In this document: in pieces, positions 1 through 11,414 of the stretch | How the letters are laid out: every line of letters begins with the position of its first letter | Numbering within the stretch: position 1 is the first letter of the stretch | Origin: Acanthaster planci | Taxonomy: Eukaryota > Echinodermata > Asteroidea > Valvatida > Acanthasteridae | Direction: 5' to 3' | NCBI RefSeq assembly: GCF_001949145.1 | Contig: NW_019091477.1 | Location: 155,038 to 219,037, forward strand | DNA length: 64,000 bases | Made by a program: the position numbers and the translations under genes | The notes under the pieces: model-generated | What the model saw: only the letters and a program-made list of their open reading frames with translations | Database searches by the model: none | Told to the model about the DNA's origin: nothing

Positions 1-396
1 GACAAAATGGGAGTAAAGTCACATCCCACTCTTTCCTATTTTGAGGGTTCAAAGTCATATTGAAGTGGAGGTCAATTTTGGAGGTTTTGTAATATTTGGA
101 AAGAATAACCGTCTCCTATTTAATTCCAAATATTTCACAGAATCACATATTTAAAATGTTGTTTTCTCAAGCAATTTTGACGATAGCATTATTCGTGCCT
201 GGTCTAAAATGTTGAAACAGTGTCGGGACAAAGACGCAAAGCTGCCAGAATAATGCCACATTGTCACCTTATACTTTTACCTTAACTGTTCCATGTACAT
301 GCCATTGGAAAGCTCTCTTTCTCCTGAATTAAGAAAGACCAATACCTCAGTTTTCGAAAATTCCGACTTTCAGCTCATTTTGTGGTGACAGGTCAC
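1..396. mobile_element. MITE family A, 5'-truncated by window edge
   Basis: This stretch matches 42945-43355 over nearly its whole length in the same orientation, with scattered substitutions. Its right end (about 374-396) is the inverted terminal repeat CTCATTTTGTGGTGACAGGT followed by CAC. The left terminal repeat is cut by the window start: only GACAAAATGG remains. No coding capacity is seen, so it fits a non-autonomous DNA transposon. The family is not assigned. Confidence 0.8.
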
Positions 397-3339
397 AAAC
401 CAGTGTGAGGGAAAGGTCACTCTGAACAGTGAAGAAGACGACAGGGAGTTCACTTTAAATGAAAACTTTGGAAAAGTTGATTCCATTACAATTTTACCGA
501 TCCAAGTTAACAGTTTACAAAAACTTTTTAATTATGTAAATGTTATCACTCTGACCGTCGGGTCCCTAGTTTCAGTCAAATTCCAATCCTTGGCAACGAG
601 ACAACATACGTTGTCAATTTTCTTTTATACATGTGTCCATGTACACACTGTACTCTCATTTTCTGGGAGCTGATTGCATTTGCCATGACTGTTTTTCAGT
701 AATCCAATGGACTTCTGTGAAAATGCATTTTCAAAAATCCCCTAGAATCATGCTCAAGACAAGGGTCACAGCATTGTGTGCCTCTTCATGGACAGTTAGT
801 GCTTCATTTGAGATTACTCAAGCGACCAGAACTGGAAAGCGCTGCTCTTACATGTAATGCCAACAGTAAAAACCTGCACCAATGGAAACCATTTCTACTG
901 AATTCAACCGCACCTCATGCAATTCAGCTTTTTCTGCACTGTCCCTGAACATGAAAATCATGTGCAGCCATTCAAGGCTCACATTTGTCGCCCACACTTG
1001 AGGGAGTTTCCGTGATTTCGGCCCAATAAACGCCCACTCCATGGAACTGGTAAAAAGACGCCCCATGGAGTCCACTGGTGGGGGGGGACCAAGCCCTCAA
1101 CCGTGACTTGTGCTGAGTACCTGGTTCCTTGTGATGATGTTTTCCCAGTCAAACTTGTGGGGGGAAAAAATTCACGAATGGGGCCCAAGTTCAGGGCTGT
1201 GCTAACCGTGACATTTTGTGCTTATGATCAACATTCCATGCTTGCAGCACTCTGCACGAAAATCCACTATAAGGGTCATCGGGGTCCAAAAGCGTGACTT
1301 TGTTGTCAGTACCCCAATTTTAACATGCAACACTGACATCTTACATCACAACAATTCATAATTCCAAGTTTCTTTTGATTTGAGACCTGAATTTTGACTT
1401 CTTTCTCAGTTCCGCATTCTTCATTTCTTAATCACAGTAATAATTACCGTACCATCAAACACGAAACCGGCAGTGGCAGCTTTGAACGTTTTCATTACAC
1501 CTTGCATTTTTCCAAAATTCATGTACATGTACTCGTACTTTTCTTCAGATTTGAGGTCTTGATGTAACGCTTGCAAGTTAACATCTGGAGATATGGTTAA
1601 ATTATGTTTCAATGTACCTCAGTGGATGAATAAAGTTATAATCTGTAACCTGTAAGTTGCTACCGTGTGCAAGTGAAGAGGTGACTGGTAAAACGGAACT
1701 CTTTGGAACCAGCAAAATGGAGTAAATTGCATTCACCTACATGTGCGTACTGGATTCGTACGGCAGGGTCAAACCAACAGATTTTCCACGATCAGCCCCT
1801 CAGGCTCTGGAGACATTGAGGAACTTTTGCATCGCTTGATGGATCCTAAACTAAGCGGACATCAGTCCAACAAAGGCATGGTCGGCAAAAGGGGCTGACA
1901 AAAGCTGAGGTTTTTTTTTTCCCCCTGCGGTTCCATTCAGCCCGACAGACAGGCATTGTGTGGGCAGGAGTGCATGTGGGTTTGCCCGCTGAATAAAGCG
2001 TTGAACGGTACTTGAGTTAAACGCAAATGAAAAGTTAGCTTTTACGATCTGGTGCGTGGACACAATGAACAGCTGACAGAGTTCGTAGTACAGTTGGCCT
2101 TTCGCAAAGAATACAAAAAAGTCTCTGTCATCAGCTCATTTAGAAATAAAGACGTACATCAGTCTATAAAAACAGCAGTAAAGAAAAACCAGAAGATTGG
2201 GTAGATTTTCTTCTCAAAAAAAAAAAAAAAGAACCAAGAGTAAAAAGTCCTATTCACGAGCAGCTTCATAAGACCAAAATGTACACTTTGCAGAGAATTG
2301 CACAGTGATTCTGCTGGCGTCCTTCTGTCCTCAACTGAGCACGACCAATCGTGTAACCTGCATATATACAGTATAGGCAGTGCTTCCACTCAGTACAGCA
2401 TATCAGCCATTTTGATCTCCACACCGAGGCACAGATGAGTCATGGGACATGGGAACACAGAGAACACACGCAAATCATAACAAAGAATCTTCCCGTCGTA
2501 AATACGGTGATTGTGACCCAAGTCCACGTAACAGTCGTCACAGCACACATGTACATGTACAGGTCCGAGCACAGTACACACAATGATGCCTACGAGGCTA
2601 AGGGTACAAAACTCGGGTCCTGTAACAAGGATTTTTTTCCCCTCAGAATTTTTGTTGAATCTGTCCAAATCAAACAATGTGCACTGTCCAAATAACACAC
2701 TTTTTCCGTACGTACACGTATGTGTACATACGGAAATATGACACGTGTACGGTATCACAAAGGCAGAGCCGCTCAGTTCCAGAGGAAAAAAGGAATAAAC
2801 AGGCAAACAGTGCTTCAATTTGCGGCAGTTGGAAAAGGCTGATGGGCGAAAAATAACACAGCGCTCACATAACACAGCACTCACATTACACAACAACACA
2901 TGTACAGTAAATGCATCCGGTATATATTTTTATCAGCAATTTTATATCAAAAAAGCCAGGTCATGGACAAATAATAAACTAGTTTTTTTTTTTTTCAAAT
3001 GCGAATTCTGTGAACAAAAAAGATTAGCAATATCTGTTGGTACGTGCATAGCCCAAGGCCATTATGCAACGTTAAAGTGTGCTCAGTTTGTATTTATAAC
3101 TCAGGCCAGTATACATGTACATGTAGGCGGGCCTCCAAGTGCATTTCCAGCACTCTGAATGCAAATGAATATTTAATTCATCCTCTGGGGCGAATGTCTG
3201 TGTTGATGTAACAAATAGTGTGACACACATGTAACAGAATTAATGTACAAGTGCAGTGTCTGAGTAGACAAATGGCTGGATTCATTAATAACAAATCTCC
3301 GACTCTGATCCTTATTTTGTGCTCAAGAGCCGAGTGTGT

Positions 3340-3860
3340 AGCACACTTAATGTTATAAAGTGAAACATAAAATCTGTTGATTTTTTCCTAATGTTCTCGA
3401 TATTATCAGTCTTGACATTTTCAAATGACGTTAACAAGATCCATTCTCATAAACACTTGGGAAGTTCTCATGAAATGAGAAAAAGAACACTTTATTTACA
3501 CTTCATGCCCTGTGAAAGAAAAGCACCACGCAAATGGCCTAATTTGGCCATCAGTTAACCCCGCCACTTGAAGCAGTTTTTATCAATACGGCCAGGGCCC
3601 CAGACTTGGCATAATAAATAAACACAGGGGTAGGATTTATTAGTCCTGAGGATCAAGACAAATCTGGGCCAGCGTAATCAGAGGAGCGAGGACGAGGACT
3701 GGCCCTGGCAACAGACGTCAGCAGGACCGTGGAGCAGAACAAAACAGAGGGAACGACTTCAGATGTGGGATGACTAGTTGGCACTTATGACTTAGTTAAA
3801 TAAAAGGAACGGGGACAGTCTGATTTGGATCAAAAACAGATAATAATTTTCTTTTGAAGG
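3340..3860. other. Repeat-poor block, possible regulatory DNA
   Basis: This segment has no TACATG repeats and no inverted repeats, unlike its surroundings. It contains motifs resembling transcription-factor sites: AATAAATAAACA (forkhead-like), TTTATTAG (homeodomain-like) and CCTGGCAACAG (half RFX X-box). No coding frame is seen. Regulatory function is inferred from composition only. Confidence 0.25.
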
Positions 3861-4737
3861 ACTGTTTTCACAATGTGACATACAAGTACAACAGGCTATG
3901 TTTCACTGAATGAAAAAAAACTGCCTACACATCTTACAGCTTCAGTGCTGTAATGAAATTTGGAAAATTTCATTACAGCACTGTACATGTACATTTTCTT
4001 TGGGTTATATTTTATTTCATCTTGGTAACAACTTGTTGCAAATTAGTATTTTGTATCACCACAGGGAAACCCCTGGGTTAACACCTTCCTTGTGCCAGTG
4101 ACATCTCAACTTTTCTGGGTAACGAGTTAGTCTGGAGGGGTGTCAACATTGAAAAGAGCCTTAGTGAAAACATCACTCTTTTTTCAAACTTGTCATCTGA
4201 TCTTGTGTGTATGTTTGGTTTTTTTCTTTGATTTTGGAATTAACCCTAACCTCTACACCGATTGTGCTGCTGCCCTGTTGAACCCAATGACATCCAACAG
4301 CTGTAGTGTGTAAAGCATGCTGACCCCAACTTACAAGAGCAGGAAAACTTTGTTGGACCCTATTGAGCACGGCACTGTTAAAGTTGATGAAATGTACAAA
4401 TGAAATACATGTATGAGATATTTAAAAGGAAATGATGAATGTACAGTGCACAGTTTCAGTTCAAAGGCCTCTTGTGAAAAAACAAAAAAAAGGCAAGACA
4501 CCTTTACTCCGAACCTTAGGGACTTGATCACTTTGACGCAACAACTCACAGTAATTTCTGATAATTCAAGAGTGATTCCCCTTTCTGAGAAAAATGGGAC
4601 TATGACCTTTTCGTGGCTCTTGAAGTGTAATACCAAAAGAATAATATGCAGTGCATAAAAGCTATCGTCAATACCATTTTAATGTGCATGTACCTGCATG
4701 CCAAAATATGAACAGTGGGTACGACATACATCAGTAT

Positions 4738-4855
4738 GGGACAGGTACATGTACATACATGTACACTGTGCATGTATGCACATGTTCGTGTACATGTACA
4801 TGTATGCATGTGTACACCATGTGCATTCTGTACATGTACCGGTATGTACATGTTG
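4738..4855. repeat. TACATG/ACATGT palindromic cluster
   Basis: Dense tandem and interspersed copies of TACATGTACATG with GTATGCA variants. They create several long stop-free but low-complexity reading frames on both strands (Cys/His/Met/Tyr/Val-rich), which are artefacts of the repeat and not genes. A smaller group follows at 4975-5000. Confidence 0.85.
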
Positions 4856-6734
4856 TTTGTTATTTAAACTGCACATGTAGATCTAAAATCTCCTAACACA
4901 AAGCATACTGGGCCTGCGTACCAAAATGGGTCTATTCCTTCATCCACAGCTGCACTTGTCAAGATAGTCAGCGCACATGTATACATGTACATGTACAGTA
5001 GGTACAGGCAGAAATGAAATCAGCTTGGGATATTAATGGCAAACTTAAGTTCAGGAAAAAAAAAGTGTCTGCCATGGATGGAAATATCCCAGTGGGGTTA
5101 AGACTGGTTACCAACAGGGGGTCTAAGATCTGATATTTGAGAGACATGAAATAATTTGCTTCACAGAGGACTGACACTGGGGGGCGGCCCTTCTTCTTGG
5201 GGCAGGCGACCTTCGTTGTACCACACTGTTTGGCTGGATAACAATGGAGGTCGTAACAATAGAAGGGGGCTGAGTGAGCAGCCCAGCCATATCGATGATT
5301 GACCAGGAACACTTCTTCAGTAAGAGAGGGATTGTGCACAATATACCTTTTTGGTCATACAGTACAACACCGCTTTTGGGATCAATGCCAATCTGAACAA
5401 CTAGTTATATTCATCGTGCCATTGGCTCCAACATTTTCTGTGCAATTTTACCTCAACCTGAAAATTTGCTTTTTTAAATAAAAGAAACACAGATGTATTT
5501 AGGACCGATGATAGTGACATGAAGGCTGAGGAAATTTTTACTCACGAAGGAACAATGGGCAGCATGCAGTATCGTCTGTATCGTTTGTGGGCATACGAAT
5601 GTGCGTGCGTGCACGGGTAGCCACGTTGACCGGCCACCAACTACATGTACATGTACATGCATTCAACATGGTCAACTTCCATGCAGAGAATGTTGTGTGT
5701 TATCGCCACAGAGGCAAGAATTTTTACCTTGAAAAAAAATTCATCTGAACGAAAATGCACACATGTACGCAGCTAAACAGATTAACTTTTACGACCTTAC
5801 TCACAGTCTTCGTTACATATTTTGCTAGTTTCATTCGTTTTCAACAATGCCACTGCAGCTCGACTCCAAAGCTATACGTGTAAAACGGTTCCCGGCCCAT
5901 CTAATTTTAGCTGCAGGAACCAATGTAATTGTGCTGCATGTGTCATAAGTTTCTTAGGCTATGACTCACAAGGAAAATTTGTGAGAAACTTTACTTAATT
6001 TCACGATTTGACTTCAACTGACAAATCTTTGAAAGGCCATGGAAGGAAATGAAACTATACTGAAGACAATGCACAAATTTCAGAATGATTATTTTCACTA
6101 TATTTTTTGCATTGGAAGTGTTGGCCCCGAATTCTCATACAGAAACATTCTCAAGGCAGACCACCGCATACAGTTCACAAAATGTATCGGAAAGGGCCCG
6201 AGCCGGGAGACGGATCGATGCATCGGTGACTGAAAATTGCTATGATGAATGACCGCCACGACTAACATTTTCTGTGTACCCTGTCATATTCGTTGAAGCA
6301 ACACTATACTGTAGATGGTTGCCTGACTAAATTTGAGAGAAAAGTAGTCATCTTGTTGCAGCACACAACATAAAGGATCTTGAATGATGGAACCGCCTTT
6401 TGTTTTTAACTATACATGTATGTACAAGAAACTATTTCACATGTCCAACTCCAACGATGGAGGAAGGCAGACTTGCCAAAGCTTTTAGAATTTCACATTC
6501 CGCAAATGTACATGTACGTGTATTATAATGAACATGTAGGATCCTTCTCCGAAGGAATGAAAATCTGTGCTTGCAAAGAAGAGAGTAACTTTTTGGAGCA
6601 TGAACATACATGTTGCCAAAGGGAGTGAACCTTTTTTATCCTCATCGCACTCAAGTACCAATTTAATATGCCTGTGGGATTTCAAAATGCTCCTCATTGA
6701 GTTGAAGGTTGAATATGGAATCCAGGAACCCTAC

Positions 6735-6950
6735 ATGTTAGTATTCACATGCACAGTAGATGTACATGTACATGTTTGTGTTGTTACACAAACTTCTGTT
6801 GGTACACGGTACCTTGTATGAGAAAATAGAAGTCCTAGCATAAAAACAACATAAAACATACATGTACATGTACATGGAGGCCTAGTAAAAAAAAAAACTT
6901 TGCATATACATGTATGCAAGCAGGTCACTTACATGTCCATGTACATGTGA
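6735..6950. repeat. TACATG-rich interspersed repeats
   Basis: Repeated TACATGTACATG blocks (near 6757, 6858, 6908 and 6931) separated by unique sequence. They are the same simple-sequence family as at 4738-4855 and 9370-9400. No gene is associated. Confidence 0.7.
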
Positions 6951-8362
6951 TTCAATAAATTCTAACTCCATTTTTTCCATTCCGGTCTGTGCAAACTTCC
7001 TGGAACAATCAACCGTAAGAAAATGGTCATCACTAGCTGTATGACCATCTCAGCCTGATTAATTTGCATGTACATGTACTCGTATTCACAAAAGATAGAA
7101 AGATTCGCCATTAGGGCCATGCACAAATGTATAGTCTCAGCATAATTGATAGCACCATTTTGAGGTCAGCACAGGCTTGAACCTTTCCAAAAGCACACAT
7201 CCCATTACATTCAAGAGCTAAATCCGTTAAACCACGGTGTGGGTGTGCATATCACAACTTTGACAATTACTCTGCCACATTCATGTACACCTAAAAGCAT
7301 GACATTTTCTGCGATCGGTTCACACCAGGAGCTGCTGAGTCAAGCGTCTGTGCTGAAAATAATAGCCTCCTCACTGACTTCCATAAAGGTTTGTGTGCAC
7401 GCATTACGACTTGACTGCTGGCGTCACTCTGTTGTTAACATGAATAGGTCCCTTTTTTTTTCTAATTTCATTTCAATCAGACTAAAAACACGTCGGCTCC
7501 CAAGCTCTGCGTGGGTGTAGTCTATTGTGTCTGCCTAATATTTGATTAGGAGTGTTTTGATTTGGGGGAAAAATGATAACTCTGGGCAAGTTGCTGTGCC
7601 CAGCTGATAGCAATCAACAGTATCGGTGCCATGATTATGGATATAATGTGTTCCCTGAAAATGTTGGACGCAAACACATATCTCAATTGTGGCATGCTTC
7701 TGAGGTCGTCTTCCTGATATCACATTTTCACTGAACACACTACATGTACCTCTGAAATGGGATATTGAAAAATTTTCTGAACTCAAAACCATCTTAAATA
7801 ATTCAATAACAAAAGCAATTATTCTAAAAATGTTTTTCATGGCACCTTTCGTAAAATACCCCAAAGCACCTCAAAAGAGCAAAAAAACCCACCGTAGATA
7901 AGAATGCATAAAATTAAAACAAGAGAAACCAAAACTAAGATTTAGAACGCAAGATCAGGGAAAAAAGTCACAATTACTTCCAAATGGAATAAAGAATTAC
8001 AAGATCAGTTGAATTAACAATAACATCAAACAGGTTGATAAACAACAAGATGCCAGGAAAACAAACAAAAGTAGATCATCGGTCACTTGAAATCATGAAT
8101 GAAAATAAACATGGTACTAAAATCAGTTCAGGTTCACTAAGGAACAGCGGCCAAAACGGCAGACATGATGCAAATTTAAATCTAAGACACATGTGTTATT
8201 CACTGATAGTGTCAACTTTCAAGGCAATGTTGCCTAGAACCTTCCCTAATCACTCAGGGTCCTCCATTTTCAAATAGGCCAACAGCACATCCTTTCAAGT
8301 AATCTTCCAAGAGCACCAACTGAGCCCCCCCGCCCCCTTTTCATGTACTTGTACATGTCAGG

Positions 8363-9057
8363 GTTGATAAAAATCCTGATTTAAAAAGAAAAATTAATCT
8401 GATTTTAATAAAATTTAAATCAGATTTTTTTTAATTAAATCATTTTTTTCAAAAATAGATCTTTGCATTAAGTTGTCCAGAAAGCTTTTAGTCCTGAAGT
8501 TCAAGACATGATACATGTACATGTATACCATTAAAGGAGCAAGTGATGACTGCACGGCCGGCCGGCCGTTGTTAAGTTTATCATAGGCTGAACTGTTTAT
8601 TTCTAATCTAACACAAAAGTTTGCTAAGTCCAGTTACCCACACTTGGAAATAATACAAAACTCTTGGTATGAATAAGCTATTTATGCAAATTTCAATAAT
8701 GAAACATGATGATTAAAGATCAGTGTCTTTGCTTTTCAATTGCGATAACTCCTGTACATGCTAACACATGACATGCCTTGTGTAACATTTCGAGAGACTT
8801 TATTGAATAAGTACACATCTTCGGTGTTCCAATTTTCATGATATTTGGCAATACTGCTTGCCATGATCCTGTTATTTGTGTGGAAATGTTTTAAAGGCAT
8901 CAGTATATTGAATTCAGCCATTTCTTCCTTTCACATTCTCTAAAGAATTTAAGGTTTCTTTCACGTGAGTTTTTAAAGTGATTTTTGAAATTTTTGAAAG
9001 CGATTTAAATTGTGACTTAAATCAATGATTTAAATCCTATGATTTAAATCAAACAAC
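8363..9057. mobile_element. ATTTAAAT-rich element with inverted ends (possible MITE)
   Basis: The left part (8363-8445) is rich in TTGATAAAAATC and AATTTAAATCAGA. The right part (9000-9057) is rich in the reverse-orientation GATTTAAATCCTATGATTTA. The ends are mostly made of the self-complementary core GATTTAAATC, so they can pair, although base-by-base alignment is imperfect. About 550 bp of ordinary AT-rich DNA lies between. The exact ends are uncertain and no transposase was found. Confidence 0.4.
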
Positions 9058-10616
9058 ATGGGCACATGTACATGCAGCAGCGGCCGGATGCACCGGTTCC
9101 ATCCTAAATCCTACAAACTCTTCCGAAATCTCACGACACAGAGTTTGAAGCATCTGCAAGTGGGGAGGTCAGGGTTTAACGCTCAATAAAATGTAATACC
9201 AATAGTCTCGAATCAGTTTTAAGTTTTCTTGAATTTCAATAGTGAAATTATAAAGCATCATGATGTAATGCATGTATGTACATTGAGACAACGCTTGATT
9301 CTAAATTTGGTCCTCACGATGAAGCATTATTTATTTGGCGGAGGCGCAAGTAGTTGCTTGGAGAGTAGGCAGTACATGTATGTACATGTACATGTATATG
9401 AGTGGAAAAGCTTTAACTTAACTCAAAATACATGTGCACATACATGTAAATTGCTAATTTTTTTTTCTCTCAATGATCACTCTAAATTTTCTTATATTTT
9501 GGATGTACCCCTAATGTGGTGCAGCCCCTGATGTGGCCGATCCATGTGGCATGCTTTGTGGCTTGCTCAGACTTAACAGTCCGTGAAATTTCAACTCTCC
9601 GCATTCTTGTTGATAAATCCTAAGTTTAAGTGCTCGCTACAAATTCTGCTGAAATTCCATTTTGGCTTGATTTTCCGGTACATTTTCAAAGTGCACACTG
9701 ATGAACTCTTAAAAATGTTTCCCAAAATACAAAATAATTTTCTGACAAACTTGCAGTTGGGTATACGAATGGAGGTAAAAAATGATTTATTAGAATTTAG
9801 CAACTTTAAAGAAATTCTTAAATGTTAATGTGGGATAGTCTGAGGGAACACTCAGGCTGAATTTGTGGCCAATTTCTATACGCCACTGTTTTTTTAATTT
9901 TGGACTAAATTTGTGACACTGAAAGTGTGCCAATGGTTCAAGCGTATTAAGAGAGTAAAACGGAATAAACTGGAAGCTTTTCACCAAAGTCTAAGGTTTG
10001 GCAACACTGCATGAGGACAGTTGAGGGAGCATCAAAGACTGCCATGTTCCAATACAAAAACGGATCGGACATGAAGACCTACATGTACCTGTATGCACAC
10101 AGTTTTTGGTACAATCCACGTGGCATGGCAATAAAGCTTACACCCCAGGGCACTGACATTTGTTCCTCTTTGTCAAAAAATCGTTAAACTAATCCATGTC
10201 AACAACATACACAAAACCGTTGCACTTTCACAATATGACTTTCAACATGAACTAAAACTCACAAACACAGAACCATTACGGAAGAGTTCCATGTATAGAC
10301 ACTGCTTGACATCCTGTACACAAACACAATGTGACTGGTTTGAAAAATTGTGTTTTCTATGTGAATACTGTACCTCGATATGTTCCCTGCCAAATATCAC
10401 TTTCCAGGTCATGTTATTGCTTTCAGATGGCAAATAAGTACCTGTGCTGTAGCAAAAAAATAAGTGGCGTCCGCAGGCCTAGGCCTACATGGAATTCTTT
10501 CCGAGGAAAGAAAACAAAAAACAAAAGCTCAATCGTTTATAACGCTGAAAATTGTCAAAGATGGAAGAGTAGGATATCTTCTTCGAGTCCTCCTTTAATT
10601 TAGCCAAAATAAATGT

Positions 10617-10979
10617 TTACAAACCTTTCCCCACCGCGGAGACAGACACAGAATCACTTCCCAGGAACATGACGGTCAACAGATGTGGGTAGGTTGTTTC
10701 CAAGGCAAGACACAACATCTGGAAGGCTTGACTCCCTCGGCCCGGCAATATGTCCAGCAGCTTCTGAACCTTGGCCTGCGGGCTAGGCTGTTGCTCGATC
10801 TCCCCCACGTCCGCTTGGCTCAGCACGCTCGGCTGCAGCATCGGGTACAGCCGTTCCACCTCCACCGACTGCACGAACTTGGCCCGGTGGAACTTCAGGA
10901 TCTGGGCGTGTTTTTCCTCCATGGCTACGGCTGACGAGGAAGAGTTCATCGAAAGGCTGCCTTGTTGGTCGTTTGGCAT
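10617..10979 (-). CDS. CARD-domain protein (CRADD / initiator-caspase-like CARD), first exon or CARD-only ORF
   Basis: From the ATG at 10979 the frame runs 120 codons to a TAA. Residues 1-19 are a Ser-rich leader. From Met20, which sits in a strong start context (GCCATGG), a caspase recruitment domain spans about residues 21-107: an early basic FHRAKF helix, VERLYPML, VLSQADVGEIE, and the signature LLDILPGRGSQAF at about 74-86, followed by LCLALETTYPHLL. The ILP-RG-AF pattern is typical of CRADD/RAIDD, caspase-2 and caspase-9 CARDs, which recruit partners in apoptosome- or PIDDosome-like complexes. Two possible splice donors lie near the 3' end: GCG|GTGGGG after 10635 and AAAG|GTTTGT after 10625. 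The ORF is therefore either the first coding exon of a larger protein or a standalone CARD protein. No caspase or death domain was found in the window. An in-frame TAA lies 13 codons upstream of the ATG, which supports this start if the upstream DNA is transcribed unspliced. Confidence 0.8.
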   Translation of the reverse strand: MPNDQQGSLSMNSSSSAVAMEEKHAQILKFHRAKFVQSVEVERLYPMLQPSVLSQADVGEIEQQPSPQAKVQKLLDILPGRGSQAFQMLCLALETTYPHLLTVMFLGSDSVSVSAVGKGL

Positions 10980-11015
10980 CACTTCAGCCTGAAATTGCTT
11001 CCCTCTCAGGCATGT

Positions 11016-11069
11016 TTACTTCGAAGATTGGGTCAAACTATGTTCGTCAACAGCTGTGCGGTCGGCCAT
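11016..11069 (-). other. Short upstream ORF (17 codons) in the CARD 5' region
   Basis: An ATG in a very good start context (AAAATGGCC) opens a 17-codon frame beginning MADRTAVDEH and ending at TAA, 36 bases before the CARD ATG and in the same frame. It could act as a translation-limiting upstream ORF, or be a leftover of an alternative N-terminus. The AAAATGGCCG context also resembles a YY1-type core promoter motif. Transcription is not shown by the sequence. Confidence 0.35.
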
Positions 11070-11351
11070 TTTTGATACCGTTCGAGAACTCTCTCACCGT
11101 CACACTCCTAGTTCGTTCCCAAAGAAACAAACCACATCATGTCATTCAAGAAAGCTGTATTTGATAAAGGATTTAATACTTTACCTGAATGTCACATATG
11201 AAACAAAATTGAGCTCTGTTTTGTCAAATATAGGTGAAAATTTGCAACGGGTGCAAACTCTTCGCAACCCATTCGACAGTCGCCATCTTGAATATTGAAC
11301 AATTTATGACAACAGCTCCCTCTCTGACTGTCAATCAAAGAACGTCACATG

Positions 11352-11414
11352 CCTTATAAGGATAGAAAGGCGGTGTAGTATTGCCATATAGGGAAATATT
11401 GCCCCCGTATAAGG
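11352..11414. promoter_or_regulatory. Cluster of three CArG-like (SRF) boxes
   Basis: CCTTATAAGG at 11352-11361 is a perfect CArG box (CC, six A/T, GG). CCATATAGGG at 11384-11393 and CCGTATAAGG at 11405-11414 each differ from the consensus at one position. Such clusters bind serum response factor at muscle and cytoskeletal genes. They lie about 370-440 bp upstream of the CARD start codon and about 7 kb past the Zasp stop codon. Which gene, if either, they regulate is unknown. Confidence 0.4.

Larger units (their letters stand above)
397..10616. other. Non-coding stretch downstream of the CARD ORF; no supported gene
   Basis: No ORF here has a recognisable domain on either strand. If the CARD gene is spliced, this is its intron/downstream territory; otherwise it is intergenic. 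It holds TACATG clusters, an ATTTAAAT-rich inverted-repeat element (8363-9057), a repeat-poor block (3340-3860) and simple A/T runs. One weak exon-like segment near 5180-5256 is discussed in the findings. Later exons of the CARD gene could be hidden here, but I could not support any. Confidence 0.5.

Noticed and set aside
2390-2899. 169-codon minus-strand ORF, the longest in the window
   Set aside because: Cys- and Val-rich composition without domain. Both strands are open nearby, it includes CATGTACATG repeats, and the codon pattern looks random. Length alone is not enough in 64 kb.
4600-4896. Several overlapping ORFs of 60-83 codons, Cys/His/Met/Tyr-rich
   Set aside because: They are translations of TACATG simple repeats in all frames; no start context, domain or splice structure.
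10683-10992. Two plus-strand ORFs opposite the CARD exon
   Set aside because: Antisense shadows of the GC-rich CARD coding sequence; no domain of their own.
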